Assembly (NCBI GenBank): GCA_022828595.1
Contig: JAKGHH010000005.1
Span: 23,449,875 to 23,513,874, forward strand
DNA length: 64,000 nucleotides
Origin: Nelumbo lutea
Taxonomy: Eukaryota > Streptophyta > Magnoliopsida > Proteales > Nelumbonaceae
Direction: 5' to 3'
Shown: positions 32,367 through 44,628 of the stretch, one piece after another
Layout of the letters: each line of letters opens with the position of its first letter
Numbering within the stretch: position 1 is the stretch's first letter
Program-made: the position numbers and the translations under genes
The notes under the pieces: model-generated
Told to the model about the DNA's origin: nothing
What the model saw: only the letters and a program-made list of their open reading frames with translations
The model's database searches: none

Positions 32367-33778
32367 TGGCGTGCTGTCGTAAGCACCCAAAAATAAAACC
32401 TATACTCCTAAAAACACATGCAGTAGTGTGAGTAGGACCGCTCCCACAAAGAGTATCTAGCCCAGTTTTTGTGCTGCATAAACAAAGATGGAGGGGGGGG
32501 GTTTGAGTATAATGAAAACCAGATTTAAAAAAGAAAGAAAATAAAATGAAGAGCAATGCAAATTAAAGTACCAAAATTAATCAAAAGAACAAATCTTGGT
32601 CTAAGTCAACATCCACCATCAGAATTTCACTATTGATCATTGATGCAAAAATATATCAATTCACACTTTGAATATTCACCGTAGGAATTATTTTCCTATC
32701 TCTCCTTAATTGCAGTTAATTAGAAAACAAGCGATCTACTTAACCCTTACTACTAAATAAGTCGAAACAAGAGTTCAAGATTTAATCTAGTAGCAGCCTT
32801 AAGAATTGGAGATTGATGAAGCTAAACAACACAAGCACAAGCAGTTGCATTTTATTTAGTCGATTGTTCTTCCTAAGATCTAACAATTTCTGATGCAACA
32901 AATCATTAAACCCTAATTGCTTCTCAGATTAGAGGGATCAAACAATTACGGATATGATATATAACCCAATAGTAGATTGCAATGAATAATAAACTAACAG
33001 GCCTCCTAGTGATTAGACGAAAGAATCATGAACATAAGCGTAGAAGAACATTCGATATTCAAAGCATAAATCAAACAGTAAAAATTAAATTAGATTTCAC
33101 AGTTTTGCTGATTCTGAGGCTTCTGTTTCCTTCGACCAAGTATCAGAATTTAGCCACGCATGGTCATGGTGAAAACTCAAGGAAGAATTGGAGAAGAAGA
33201 AAAGAGGTGCGGCAGCTCTAGTCTGATTATCCTCTTTCTTGTTTTTCTTCTCTTCATTTCTTTTCTCTCCACTCCCCCAAGAGAAGCCTACAAAATCTCC
33301 TAAAATTTCTCTCTAGATAATAGTCTCCAAGTTTGACTTATCAAGAAAGATATTAAAAATAAGATAAAACAAAGTTGTAATGCAAGTGGGAGAGTGGTGA
33401 TTTCCGCATATGAATACTTGAAGGCTAAGGAACGTTTCCAGCATGTCAGCAGTATGGTTGTAGCTATTTCGCGTCCGATTTCGACCTTGATTCATCATGT
33501 ATATATCAAAACTCAAAACATGAAAGTTGTAGATATATTTCCTATCGTTCCAAAACATCTTGCATCATCTCAATCGGAGCTCGGATGAGAGAGTTATGCC
33601 CAGATTATGAAGCGACGCCGAAACTGTCTAGAATTGTCCAATTAGCTCCGTTTTTCACTTAACGCCTCCAATTGTGCTCTAATTGAAAATATGAGAATAA
33701 TGAGTCCATTTAGGCACTAAATAAGTGTAAAAGACTAAACATTAAAGGATAAAAGTATGATATTTTTTATTTTCATCA
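32367..33778 (-). mobile_element. 5' LTR of the Athila-like element
   Basis: 1412 bp on the minus strand from TGATGAAAATAAAAAATATC (33778) to GACAGCACGCCA (32367), TG...CA ends. The first 330 bp are matched by the truncated LTR at 27431-27761. A G-run lies at 32489-32498. Confidence 0.85.
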
Positions 33779-34153
33779 AGATTTCACAACTGAGGCCAAG
33801 TACATTGCCGCACGTGAAACTGCCAAGGAAACCAAATGGATGAAGAAGTTCATTAAGGAATTAGGAGTAATTTCTTCCATCACATCACTCATTCCACTGT
33901 TGTGTGACAACACTGGAGCCACTGCTCAGGCTAAGAGCCACGAGCCTACTCGAAGTCAAAGCACATCGAGAGGAAATAGTATGTACTACGGGAAATAGTT
34001 GGAAGAAGGGACATACTGATTCTGAAGGTAGCATCAACAGAAAATGTAGCAGACCCATTGACTAAGCCACTAACACAGAAAGTGTTTGAGAAACATGTGG
34101 AATGTATGGGACTCCAGCTTGTACCCGATTAGACCTAAGTGCTAGTGGAAGCT
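33779..34153 (+). pseudogene. Copia RNase H C-terminus and polypurine tract
   Basis: The sequence reads TTEAKYIAARETAKETKWMKKFIKELGV, LLCDNTGA and, after shifts, ADPLTKPL and KHVECMGL, the end of copia RNase H (TTEAEYIAA, ADPLTKPL). The family's LTR start follows after GTGCTAGTGGAAGC, the polypurine tract. It aligns with 56930-57299. The Athila-like element cut off the rest. Confidence 0.85.
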
Positions 34154-34825
34154 ATTAGATAGTGTATGCCCTTAGCTCTAATAAGCATGATGTACATTAT
34201 GACATTTATTGTAAATGAATAAAGTATATATTTGATTCATGTTATTATAGTATGTTTCTGTGTAATACCCTTAAGCTGGACACATATGACACTCGTTTTA
34301 GTTTAGAATATTCACAATCATTGTATAGATTTGTGGAGATTTATCCTGCCAAGGCTAACATTGATGTATCACCAAGTTGGTTGGGGTGGCTTGTCTCAGC
34401 TGTCAGTGTGAGACCTGAAGTACATGCAGTGTAGGTTTTCTTGCAACCCTAAACCAGACCAAAATTCTAGAATTGCCCTAGACCTTGGATATAGATGGAA
34501 AAAACTGGAATGTTGCACTTGACCCCTAGACTCGATTATGATACTGCACTAGGTGTTGGATTGGACTGTCTTTGATGTGTTAATCAGTGAGATCCTTAGA
34601 TGGGGTCAAAACCTGGGTATGTTGGGACTGTCCGAGAATTTATTTGAGTGGGTGGATCATAGTGACAGGATCAGCCCTTTTGTTGGACAAAGTGAATGAT
34701 CGGGAAAATACACTCTCTCTGATGGAAACCTAAACTGTCAGCAGTGGATCTCAAATGTGTTTGAAATTTGGTTTTGCATCTATCATGTTTCGGCCACCCA
34801 TATGATGGAACTTAACCTTCCTTTA
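34154..34825 (+). mobile_element. Copia LTR, subtype B, internally deleted
   Basis: Begins TATTAGATAGTGTATGCCC (TG mutated to TA) and ends CTTCCTTTA, 672 bp. The middle, from the word GGTTTTGCA at about 34770 to just before the TTTCGGCCACCCATATGATGG segment, is missing, about 1.1 kb. It is followed by an intact primer-binding site. Confidence 0.85.
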
Positions 34826-34826
34826 G

Positions 34827-34839
34827 TGGTATCAGAGCC
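34827..34839 (+). promoter_or_regulatory. Copia primer-binding site
   Basis: TGGTATCAGAGCC one base after the LTR end. Confidence 0.9.
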
Positions 34840-35339
34840 AAAGGTTCAATCTTAAACTGAAATAGATCAGATTTGAAGCAAGATTAGAATTGGCAAAAAC
34901 TAGTCAAACCGATTTGAGTAGTTAGCAATTTTTCTGAAAAACCAGTTCTTAGTTTTGGGCGAATTGATATGAAATTTTTATGATTATATTCTGATATAAT
35001 TTAGAACTATTCTATTATGATTTATTTATTTCTTGGGCTGATTGTGTGATGGAGATTGAAATCTTTTGTTGCTCCAAGATTTGTGCACTCGAAAATTATT
35101 ATTTGATTATTTGTCCTATAATAATTTTTTTTTCTTTTTAGAAAGAGTGTATTAGGATTTTTCTGATGTAAGTAATAGAATTTAGGGTTTTTCTATTTTT
35201 TTTACATCATAAGAATTGCTGGAACGCGTGGAGAAGACAACTTTTGCAGATAGAGAGCACTCTATGATTTATAGTTTTTTGTAGTGTTGCAGTTTGTCCG
35301 GATTAGAATCGAACCATCACACTTTCAGCATTAGCTTAT
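34840..35339 (+). mobile_element. Copia subtype B leader, cut by the next LTR
   Basis: Noncoding leader matching 37155-37640 (GAACCATCACACTT near the end). It stops at TTAGCTTAT where an LTR begins at 35340. No gag follows. Confidence 0.8.
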
Positions 35340-37140
35340 TGATAGACATTGTATGTCCTTATCTCCAATTAGATTGATGTATAGATACATGAATAAAATT
35401 ACATAATTTTTTCATGTTATGATTGGTGTATTTCTGTGTAATTACCCCTGAAACTGGACATTTATGAGATTCATGTTAGTTTATAATGTTCTCTGCCATT
35501 GGACAGACTTGGGGAGTTTATCCTACCAAGGCTGATACTAATGTGCTGCCAAAAAAGTTGGGGCAGCATGTCTTAGCTGCTAGGGTTGGACCCAAAGCAC
35601 TTGTAGTGTGTGTTTGTATAAAACACTGAACCCGAACCATTTTCCAATTATGCCCTGGACCTTGGAGACTGGTGGGCAAAATAGGAAAGTTACACATACC
35701 CCTTATGGTACTGCATTGGGTGTCGGATTGGGCTATGTTTGATATGCTAATCAATGAGATCCTTTGGGGGTCAAAACCTGGGTATGTCGGGGAAGTCTAA
35801 GAATTCATTCAAGTGGGTGATCATAATGATTGATTAGACCCTTTCTTGGACAAAGTGAATGATTGGGACTGCAGTCTCTCTGTTGGAGACCAAAACTGCT
35901 GGCAGTCGATTTCAACTGTGTTTGAGATTTGTTTTGCAAAATATATTTATACGATAATATATATATATATATTATGTTTTAAGAAAAAGGTTTACAAAAG
36001 ATTTTAATTACCGGGATCCATCTAAGCAGAGAGTGCAACATTGCACCTTGTAGTTAGGGGAGAGGTCCTTCCCTGTCGGGTAGTGTTTTAATCATTATAG
36101 GCTGAGAGGTTAAGTGTAAGATACCACTAAGGGCTGTTTTCCTAATGGGCTATATTTTACTTAAGTCTATTGTCCTTGGGCCTTCATAGGATGGCTGGAT
36201 TCAAGGACCATTTAATTATAAATGTTGGGTCCATTAAGAGCCCATGCTGATAGACTCAGGGGTTCGCTGTACTTGACAATGAATTCGGCCAAGCTTTTTC
36301 ACTAGGGCTGGGTTGAACCCATATGGGCTTATGTAAGGTCATTTTTGGGGTCCCACACCAAACAAAGTGAACCTAAATGGGCCAGCAACTACCTAGGGAC
36401 ATGAGCCACTAGCTTAGTGTGCCTAAAGCCGATGATTAATTGGATTAATCATGTGGTCACATGACAACTTAAGCAATCATGTGGCTTGGGTTAATATGGG
36501 TTTGGATAAGGGTATGGAGCATCCATTAGGATAAGAGGATAAGTATTATCCACTTAGAGAGTCCAAATTAAAATAAAGATCTGGATTAGGAACCTCTTAA
36601 TTTGATTAGGAGAGATGCTACTTAAGGTTTGAGAAAAGAGAGTTCGATCTGCTCTAGATCACTTTGCTATCGGTTCTTTATCTTTGCTCTTGTTGCCCCA
36701 TAAACCCTAATTCGTTCTCCACCTTTGTGACTAATCTTGATCAATCAAATTTTTGATTTTTTCAAGAAAATATCAGAATTATTTCATTATCTTTTCCCTT
36801 GTACGATCCAATCCGTTGGGTTGCGGTTTTGCTGAAAATTGCGTTGCTGAACTGGCCTCATTCCAAGCTGTGTCATTTTTAGTGGAAGATGGTTTTGGGA
36901 TTCAATTTGGGCGTGAACTACCATTTTGGGAGGTAAATTTGTGGAATCCATATCAGATATACTTCTCCCTCTTGTTTGGTTCAAATCTGGTCCGATTTCG
37001 ATGGCAGAACGATCCTTGAAAAATGCTGTTTTTTTGAAACAGGGAATACGATTCCCAGAAAGCTGATAGAAAAATTTTCAAATTTCTCCCAACCTTCTTG
37101 CATGGTTTGGCCATCCATATGATGGATTTAACCTCCAGCA
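35340..37140 (+). mobile_element. Copia 5' LTR, subtype B, complete
   Basis: 1801 bp from TGATAGACATTGTATG (mutated TGTTAGACAG start) to AACCTCCAGCA. It carries the (TA)n site at 35957-35972 and is followed by an intact primer-binding site and leader. Confidence 0.88.
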
Positions 37141-37141
37141 G

Positions 37142-37154
37142 TGGTATCAGAGCC
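37142..37154 (+). promoter_or_regulatory. Copia primer-binding site
   Basis: TGGTATCAGAGCC one base after the LTR end. Confidence 0.92.
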
Positions 37155-37660
37155 ATAGGCTCGATCTTGAACCGAAAAGATCAGATCTGAACCAAGACTC
37201 AAATCGATAGTACTAGTCTGGCCGAATTTGAGCAGTTTGTAGTTTTCTGAGAATCAGTTCTCAGTTTTGGGCGAATTGATAAAATTTTTATTATTATATT
37301 CTGATATAATTTAGAATTGTTCTATTGTGATATCTTTGGTTCTTGGGCTGTTTTTGTGATGGAGAAGATCTAGTTCGTTATTGGCACCAAGATCTGTGCA
37401 CCCAAAGTATTATTTATATGATTATTGGTCTGCAATAATTTTTTTCTTTTTAAAAAAATGTATTAGGATTTTTTCTGATGTAAGTAATAGAAAAATGGGG
37501 TTTTTCTATTTTTTACATAAGAAGACTTGCTGGAGCGCGCGGAGGAGATAGAAGATTTTTTAAAAAATCTGCAATCTGCGATTAACAATTTTTGTAGGTT
37601 TGCAATTCGTCCGGATCAGATTCGGACCATCACACTTGCAGCCCTAGTTTATTATTTATG
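37155..37660 (+). mobile_element. Copia leader, 3' part deleted together with the start of gag
   Basis: Matches 34840-35339, then jumps at TTTATTATTTATG directly into gag coding DNA. The distal leader (about 1.3 kb in the copy at 50075) and the first 60-70 gag codons are missing. Confidence 0.7.
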
Positions 37661-38920
37661 TCATAGCATCTTTAGACAATAGCATCTAGAGACAACTCGA
37701 TAAGATCAAAATCTGCAAAGATTTTCTGGAAAAAGACTATGTACGAAGAGCAGAATCGTTGTGCCAGACAGAAGGTCCTCAAGCTGTTGATGACCACGAG
37801 GATGAATGGAAGGCAACCCAATTCATGACCACATCATGTGGATGATGGGGTACATAAACGAACTAGAGGATCTTGGATCCCAGCTCAATGATGACATAGA
37901 GATTGATGCCATCCTAAACTCTCTACCTCTATCCTTTAATCAATTTGTCATGAACTACAACATGAACAAGCTAAGGATTAGCTTTTAGGAACTCAACAAT
38001 ATGTTGCAAAGGGCTAAAGAGCATATTAAGAAGGGTAGGCCAGTAGCCATGCTTGTTGAAGGTGGAAAATTTGGAAAAAGAAAGATGAAGGGAAAGAAGA
38101 GGCCTTAAAAGAAAGTAGGCAAGCCAAAAAACAAAAAGACAGACAAGTCACTGGATGAATGTCACTTCTACAAACATACTAGACATTGGAAGAGGAACTG
38201 TCCCCAGTATTTGGAATTCCACAAGAACAAAGAAGGTAATTTCAAATCTCTTGTCATAGATACCAATATGTTGGTCATTTCTGCATCCTGATGTATTGAA
38301 TCTGAGGCTTCCGCTCATGCATGTAACACATTGCAAGGGTTCAAGGAAAGTACAAGGCTGAATAACAACGAGGTGGTGCTCTACTTGGGGATTTCTGCAA
38401 CTGTTGTAGCTACTGCTATAGGAACAACAAATTTAATTTTCTAAGAAGGAATTGTAACCCTTAAAGATTGACTTTATGTATCATTACTTAGAAGAAATTT
38501 GATTTCTGTTTATAAATTGTGTAAGGATGATTGTTCCATTCTATTCAGTGATAAAATTACTATTAAATTGAATAACAAATTCCTTACCTATGGAGAACAT
38601 GAGAATGGACACTGTGTCCTCCGTCCTTCTTTGGATATGAACATAAACGAAACTACGTCGGAATGTATCCTAAGAAAAGAAAACTTGATACGATTAATCC
38701 CACGTGCTTGTGGCATTATCGACTTGGCTATATCAATATAGAACGTATCACAAGATTGGTGAGGGATGGTCCTTTGGATTTTCTAACTGTATAAGATCTA
38801 CCAACTTGTGAGGTTTGCCTTCAGGGTAAGATGAGAAAATGGCCATTTATGGGTAAGCCTGAAAGATTTATAGGCACACTTGACCTGATACATACTTGAA
38901 GGTAAGATGACAAAATGGCC
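37661..38920 (+). pseudogene. Copia gag, protease and integrase start, truncated
   Basis: Frames read in order the UBN2-type gag (HDHIMWMMGYINELEDLGSQL, ILNSLPLSFNQFVMNYNMNK), a Lys-rich stretch, a knuckle with lost Cys (CHFYKHTRHWKRNC), protease with the catalytic Asp replaced (CIESEAS), then SLLRRNLISVYKLC, LWHYRLGYINIERI (GAG-pre-integrase HxxxGH-like motif) and GKMRKWPFMGKPE, LDLIHT at the start of integrase. At 38898 a 23-bp piece (GGTAAGATGACAAAATGGCC) already present at 38823 is repeated, and the sequence passes into an inverted LTR end. Confidence 0.85.
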
Positions 38921-39217
38921 AAACCTTGTAGGAAGGTTGGGCGAAATTTCAAAAATTTTCTCTCTCATATGGGAATCGTATTCCCTAATTTATAAAAATG
39001 CATTTTCAAGGTTCGTTCTTGAAACAAAACTAGACTAGATCTAAAACCAAAAGAGGGATAGGGAAATACTTGATATGGAATTAAAAGGAACTCCCAGCAT
39101 AGGTGTTCTCGCTCAAAGAGGATACCAAATCTGTCTCCACTGAAGATAACATAGCGTATGTTGAGGTAGGATCAATAAGAGTGGTTCTTCTACAAGAACT
39201 TGGGATTATTCTCCAAG
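38914..39217 (-). mobile_element. Inverted copia LTR 3'-end fragment
   Basis: About 300 bp matching 44650-44945 (GGGAATCGTATTCCCTAAT, CCAAATCTG...CCACTGAAGAT). It is joined on the left to copia coding DNA through the shared word ATGGCC, and on the right to copia RNase H of the minus-strand element. The rest of this LTR is absent. Confidence 0.8.
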
Positions 39218-42200
39218 ATGGAACTACTCCTAATTCTTGAATGAACTTTCTTCTTCCAAACAGCTTCCTTGGCAGTTGCACTTGTGGCAATGTACTCAGT
39301 CTAGGTTATGGAATCTGCGGTGGACCCCTGTTTACTGCTCTTCCAACTGACTGCATAGGACCCCATCGTAAAAATGTAACCAGATGTAGACTTTTTATCA
39401 TTTGGGTCTGACTGGAAATCAGCATGCATATACCCCTGGATCTGTAGTGAACTACCATCGAATACTAGACAAAACTCTTTTGTCCTTCGAAGGTATTTTA
39501 GAATGTGTTTCACAATTGTCCAATGCTCCTGACTTGGGTTAGACTAAAACCTACTTACCACACTCACTGCTTGAGCAATGTCGGGTCATGTGCACAGCAT
39601 GGCATATATGATGCTCCTTACGACTGAAGCATAGGGAGTTTGTCTCATGCCCTCAATCTCCTTGGGTGTCTTGGGAGACATGCCTTGGTGAGAGTGACTC
39701 CGTGCTTGAAAGGAACATTTCCTTTCTTGGACTTCTCCATAACCTATCTTTTGACAATCTTGTTAATGTAAATAGACTGAGATAATCCTATTGTCTTCTT
39801 CGATCGATCTCTTTAGAGTTGAAGACCCAAGATGTAGGAGGCTTCTCCAAGATCTTTTAATGGAGAATTGTTGTGAAAAACATACTTTCACCATAGTTAA
39901 CTTCCCTACATCATTCCCAATGAGTAGGATGCCATATACATACAGAACCAAGAACATAACCTTATTTCCCATTGACTTCCTATAAACACAGGGCTCATCC
40001 GGATTCTACTCGAAGTCAAACTATTTGAAAATAGAGTCAAACCGGATGTTCCAGCTCCTAGAGGCTTTCTTATGTCCATATATGGATCGATTAAGTTTAC
40101 ATACCATGTGTTCCTGACCTACAACTATGAAACCTTATAATTGCTGGATATAGATATCTTCAATAAGATCTCCATTCAGAATTGCGGTTTTGACATCCAT
40201 TTGCCAAATCTCGTAATCATGGTATGCTGCTACAGCTAGCATGATTCTTATGGATTTAAGCATGGCCACGGGCGAAAAGGTTTCGTCATAGTCGATTCCC
40301 TCTTTCTGAGTGTATCCTTTTGCCACAAGACTAGCCTTGTAGGTCTCAACTTTTCCATCGAGGCCCTTTTTCTTCTTATATATCCTTTTGCAGCCAATTG
40401 CTTTTACCACAAGGGCAGATTTACTATAGTTTAGATTCCATTGGTCTCCATTGGGTCCATCTCAGTTCTAATGGGATTTACACACTTCAAGGAATCTTTG
40501 TCCAATATAGCTTCCGTATAAGTCACGGGATCCTCCTGACTGGTCGTGGCTTCCACCAAGTAACTTTCTTGGTCATAGCCGTAATGAACTAGATGTTTGA
40601 ATACCTGGGTAGACCTTCTAGGTTGGTTATTATCTGGAGTTTGTGGGACATCTCCCACTACCCCTGGGTTCTCCTCATCAAGAAGAACTTCCCGATGAAG
40701 ATTATCCAGGATGTAATCCTCCTCTAAGAAGTAGGCATTTCGACTACAAAACACTTTTTGCTCTTTTGGATCATAGAATAAGTAACCTACCTAGCCTTTG
40801 GGGTAACTTACAAATAGGCAATGACTGGTCTTGGATTCCAATTTGTCAGCACTAGTTCTTTTAACATGTGCTAGACAACCCCAAATCTTCAAGTGTCTTA
40901 TACTTGGTTTCTTACTAGTCCATAACTCATATGGAGTGTTAGGAATGGATTTTGTTGGAACTCGATTTAGCACATAAATTACAACCTCTAATACGTAACC
41001 CAAAAGGATATAGGTAACTCTGAGTGGACGAGAAGTGAATGGATCATATCTAATGGTTCAATTTCTCCTCTCCAATACATCATTTAATTGTAGTGTAGCA
41101 AGAGGAGGTAGTTGTGATACAATCCTATTTTCCCTTAAGTAGTCCCTGAATTCATCGGAGAGATATTCTCCTCCTCAATTTGATCGAAGGGCCTTAATGT
41201 GTCTCCCCAATTGTTTCTCGACCTCTTGTCTGAGCTCTTTATACTTTTCAAAGGATTCAGACTTATGTCTAATTAGGTACACATTATCATACCGTGAGAA
41301 ATTATCGGTGAATGTTATAAAATAAATGTGTTGGTTACGTGTCTTAACATTCATGGAACCACAAATATTAGTATGTATAAGGTTAAGCATGCCTGTAGAT
41401 CATTTAAGCTTTCCCGTAAATGGCCGCTTCGTCATCTTACCCTGAAGGCAAGGTTCTCTAGTTGGAAGATCTTCTACAGTTGCAAAATCCAAAGGACAAT
41501 CCTTTACCAACCTTATGATACAATCTATATTAATGTGGCCAAGTTGGTAATGCCGTAGGCACGTGGGATTAACTGTATAATGAGTTCTCTTCTTGGGGAT
41601 CATTTCCATCGTAGTTTCGGTTATGTTTGTTTCCAGAGAAGGATGGATAACATAGAGACCATTCTCAAGTTCTCCATATGTGAAGAATTTGTTATTTTGT
41701 TTAATAATAATCACATTACTAAACAAAATAGAATAACCATCCATGCATAATTTTGAAACAGAAATCAATTTTCTTTTAAGTGTTGGTACAAAAAGGCAAT
41801 CTTTCAGTATAACGATTCCTTCTCTGAAAACTAGTTCTACAGTTCGTATAGTTGTAGCTACAACTATTGTAGAAGTCCCCAAGTAGAGTGTTACTTCTCC
41901 ATCACTCAATCTTCTGCTTGTGTTGAACCCTTGAAATATGTTACATGCATAATTTGAAGCTCCGGAGTTAATACACTAGGAAGAAGAAGTGACCAACAAA
42001 TTGGTCTCTATGATAAAAGATTCAAAATTACCTTGCTTCTTAGTCTCCAAATACTGAGAACAGTTCTTCCAGTGGTCGGTCTATTTGTAAATGTGATAGT
42101 TATCCGATGTCTTGTCTTATTTTTCCTTTTAGGCTTGCTAACCTTTTTTAGAGGCTTTTTCTTTGTCCTTCTCTTCTTCTTACCCGAATTTCCAACTTCA

Positions 42201-42820
42201 ACAAGCATGGCTATCGGATTGTCCTTCTTAATAAGTTCTTCAGCCCTCTATCACATATTATTGAGTTCTTGAAGGTTAACATTTAGCTTATTCCTGTTGT
42301 AATTCATGATAAACTGATTGAAGGAGGGTGGCAAAGAGTATAGGATGGCATCAACTTTGGTGACATGATCTAGCCCCGACCCGAGTGCCTCAAGTTGATT
42401 AATGTAACCCATCATCTTAAGACAATGGTCATGAACCATCTGGCTCTCGGTCATTTTCGCGGTCATAAACAATTTTAAGACCTTTTACCAAGTAAACCGA
42501 TTCTGCTCTACATACATGGTCCTCAGACTATCTAGGATATCCTTGGACACTTCGATCTGATCGAATTGTCTCTGTATCAGATTGTCGAGGGAGGCTATGA
42601 TGTAGCATAGGGCAAGAGAGTTATTTTCTTCCTATTCTTGATATTCTTTCCTACGTACCTCAGAAGCCCTATCACCAGGATGGTCTAGAGCAGAGTTCTT
42701 AGCAACCTTGTTCAATTTCTTGAGCGTTAATACCAGCATAAGGTTACAGAGCCAGTCAACATAGTTTGGGCCCTTAAGCTTATTATCGTCCAACAATTTG
42801 GCAAATTGTCCGTTTGCCAT
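39218..42820 (-). pseudogene. Copia polyprotein, minus strand: gag, protease, integrase, RT, RNase H
   Basis: From the ATG at 42820 (MANGQFAKLLDDNK) the frames give UBN2 gag (CLKMMGYINQLEALGSGL, SLPPSFNQFIMNYN), Lys-rich tail, YLGTST, LYVIHPSLE, HYQLGHIN and CLQGKMTKRPF (41909-41400), integrase (LNLIHTNICGSMN, ITFTDNFSRY, 41390-41175; then [28 protein letters not shown]), hinge (CSRNAYFLEEDYIL), RT ([40 protein letters not shown]) and RNase H (HILKYLRRTKEFCLVFDGSS, STSGYIFTMGSYAVSW). The catalytic YVDD reads YVYG at 39931-39942. About ten stops or shifts break it. Confidence 0.88.
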
Positions 42821-44628
42821 TTTTGGTAAAAGGTAAGGCAGTCCACAACCTAAATTGATTTATGTTTACTACATAGATGTGACTTTTAATCTACGTTCCA
42901 TTTCCATTGGTTCATCTCTGAGATTTCCCTCCTATCTCAAGGACAGAGACTGCGAAGTATGTCTCTGGAAATGCAAAAATCACATATAGTGCATGGAGCC
43001 AACTGTTTCAGCTGCATAACCTTACCACCTTCTATGAATGATCATATTCACTCATCTTATGAGCTTTTCCTTTGGCCTCTGTCAAACAAGGTTCTTTGCC
43101 ATTTTAGGTTAAAACTTTTTATCTAATAAGTGCTTACCCATCATATTCGTGAATGCTAAGGTACCACGAAAGAGTCTTCCATTTTAGGATAAACCCCTCC
43201 CACTTCGGTTTATGATGCCTTTATCATCTTATGAAACAATACAACAGACCCAATGGCAAATGGATAACCTAATTTTGTGGTGCATCTCTTCATTACTAAG
43301 GGACCCTTTTTCATGCTAATGATTGAAAGCCTTTAGAGAGTTCATCATATGAATTTCCCTATCACATGCACTTATATTTTTCTGGAGGGAACAAATAATT
43401 ATGCCTTAGTTCTTATTTAGGTCAAACCAAAGTGGCTCCCACTGACTTTCTTAAAGTCAGATTTAGATGGGCCCTAAACAGCTAGGGTTCTGTACGGTTC
43501 CTCTTAGGGAGGAAGCTGAATTGGGGTCCATCAATAAGGGAGATCATCCAATGATCTTAAGGACACCATGGAAATGATGTGCATTCAACCATGGTGTACG
43601 AAAGAGCCACTACGAATTATCATGGCCCAAGTGCTTATGGTCCGTTTACTTAGCACATCACACATCATACATCACATGCATGAAACAATTAATCCAATCA
43701 ATTAAATCATTTGTAAAACCCTAAATTAATTAGGATAAATTAGGATCAGCCAATTAAAGCCCATAACATTATCAAATAACATTATGTAGGTATATGGGCT
43801 GAATTGCAAAAAGCAATTCGGCCCATATAGCATTTATGCTAAATCAGGGCTGGTGCAGATTTAACTTAATTAAACTGTGGTTTAACAGGTAGGGCTGAAT
43901 TATATTTTTCAATGGGTCATCAAACCCTTGGTCCATAATAAAAAATTTAGGGCTGAGAACAGTCCCTATTGAACCACAGATTCGGTCCAACCAGTTTGGT
44001 CCAATCTGTGTCAAATGTGCCTAGGGTTTGGTGTTTATTGCAAGAATAATTCAAGAAGATGATCTGAAAATTAAAAGGCTGGAAAAAAGACAATCAAGAA
44101 TCAGTAAACAACAATTAGAGGGCTGTTCGTAAGGCTGCAACCCAGCAAAACGAAGGTTAGTTCACAAATTGTAGGTTCAAAATCTGCAAAATGCAGATGG
44201 CTGAACTCAATTCTTCAAAACTTCTCCTCCTTGTGCTTCCATCATTTCTTCCAATGAAAAAATAGAAAAACCTAATCTTCTATTAATTACATCAGAATAA
44301 GTCCTATACATTATGACTAAAAATAAAAAAAATTATTTAAAAACCAAGAATGAATAGAATAGTACAACAAGGGCACAATTTCTTGGCGCCAATAAAGATT
44401 TTGATCTCGACCATACAAACAACCCATAATTCATGAAATATAAATAGAATAGTTCTATAAATATTGTAGATAAAATATTTAATTTTCAGATAATTCACCC
44501 AAAATCAAGGAACCAATTCAAAGAGAAACTTTAATTTGCACTAATAGGGTAGAACGATTATGCCTATTTGCGTAGGTTCCAATCAAGTCTGATTTGGTTC
44601 AAGAATGTGGACCTGGGTCAAATACCAT
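42821..44628 (-). mobile_element. Copia leader and decayed primer-binding site, minus strand
   Basis: Full-length leader (about 1.8 kb) between LTR and gag, matching 50075-51855 in inverse orientation. The primer-binding site next to the LTR is mutated (the minus strand reads TGGTATTTGACCC). Many short frames, none with a domain. The hairpin at 43442-43460 is perfect. Confidence 0.85.
43442..43460 (-). promoter_or_regulatory. Copia leader hairpin, copy 2 (perfect)
   Basis: CTGACTTT CTT AAAGTCAG: 8-bp stem, 3-base loop. Confidence 0.6.

Larger units (their letters stand above)
27431..33778 (-). mobile_element. Athila-like Ty3/gypsy element, minus strand, internally deleted
   Basis: Reading on the minus strand: 5' LTR 33778-32367, primer-binding site, gag (about 32148-30601), protease, a short integrase tail (to 29398), a long noncoding 3' region with two purine-rich phrases ending GTGTGGG, and a 3' LTR start at 27761 that is cut after about 330 bp. 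Reverse transcriptase, RNase H and the integrase core are missing. Right of the 5' LTR the sequence is copia RNase H, left of the cut 3' LTR it is copia leader. The left side was therefore lost by a later deletion. Confidence 0.85.

Noticed and set aside
33220..33300. Pyrimidine-rich stretch and splice-like signals suggesting a host exon
   Set aside because: It falls inside the 1412-bp Athila-like LTR, whose ends and primer-binding site are clear.
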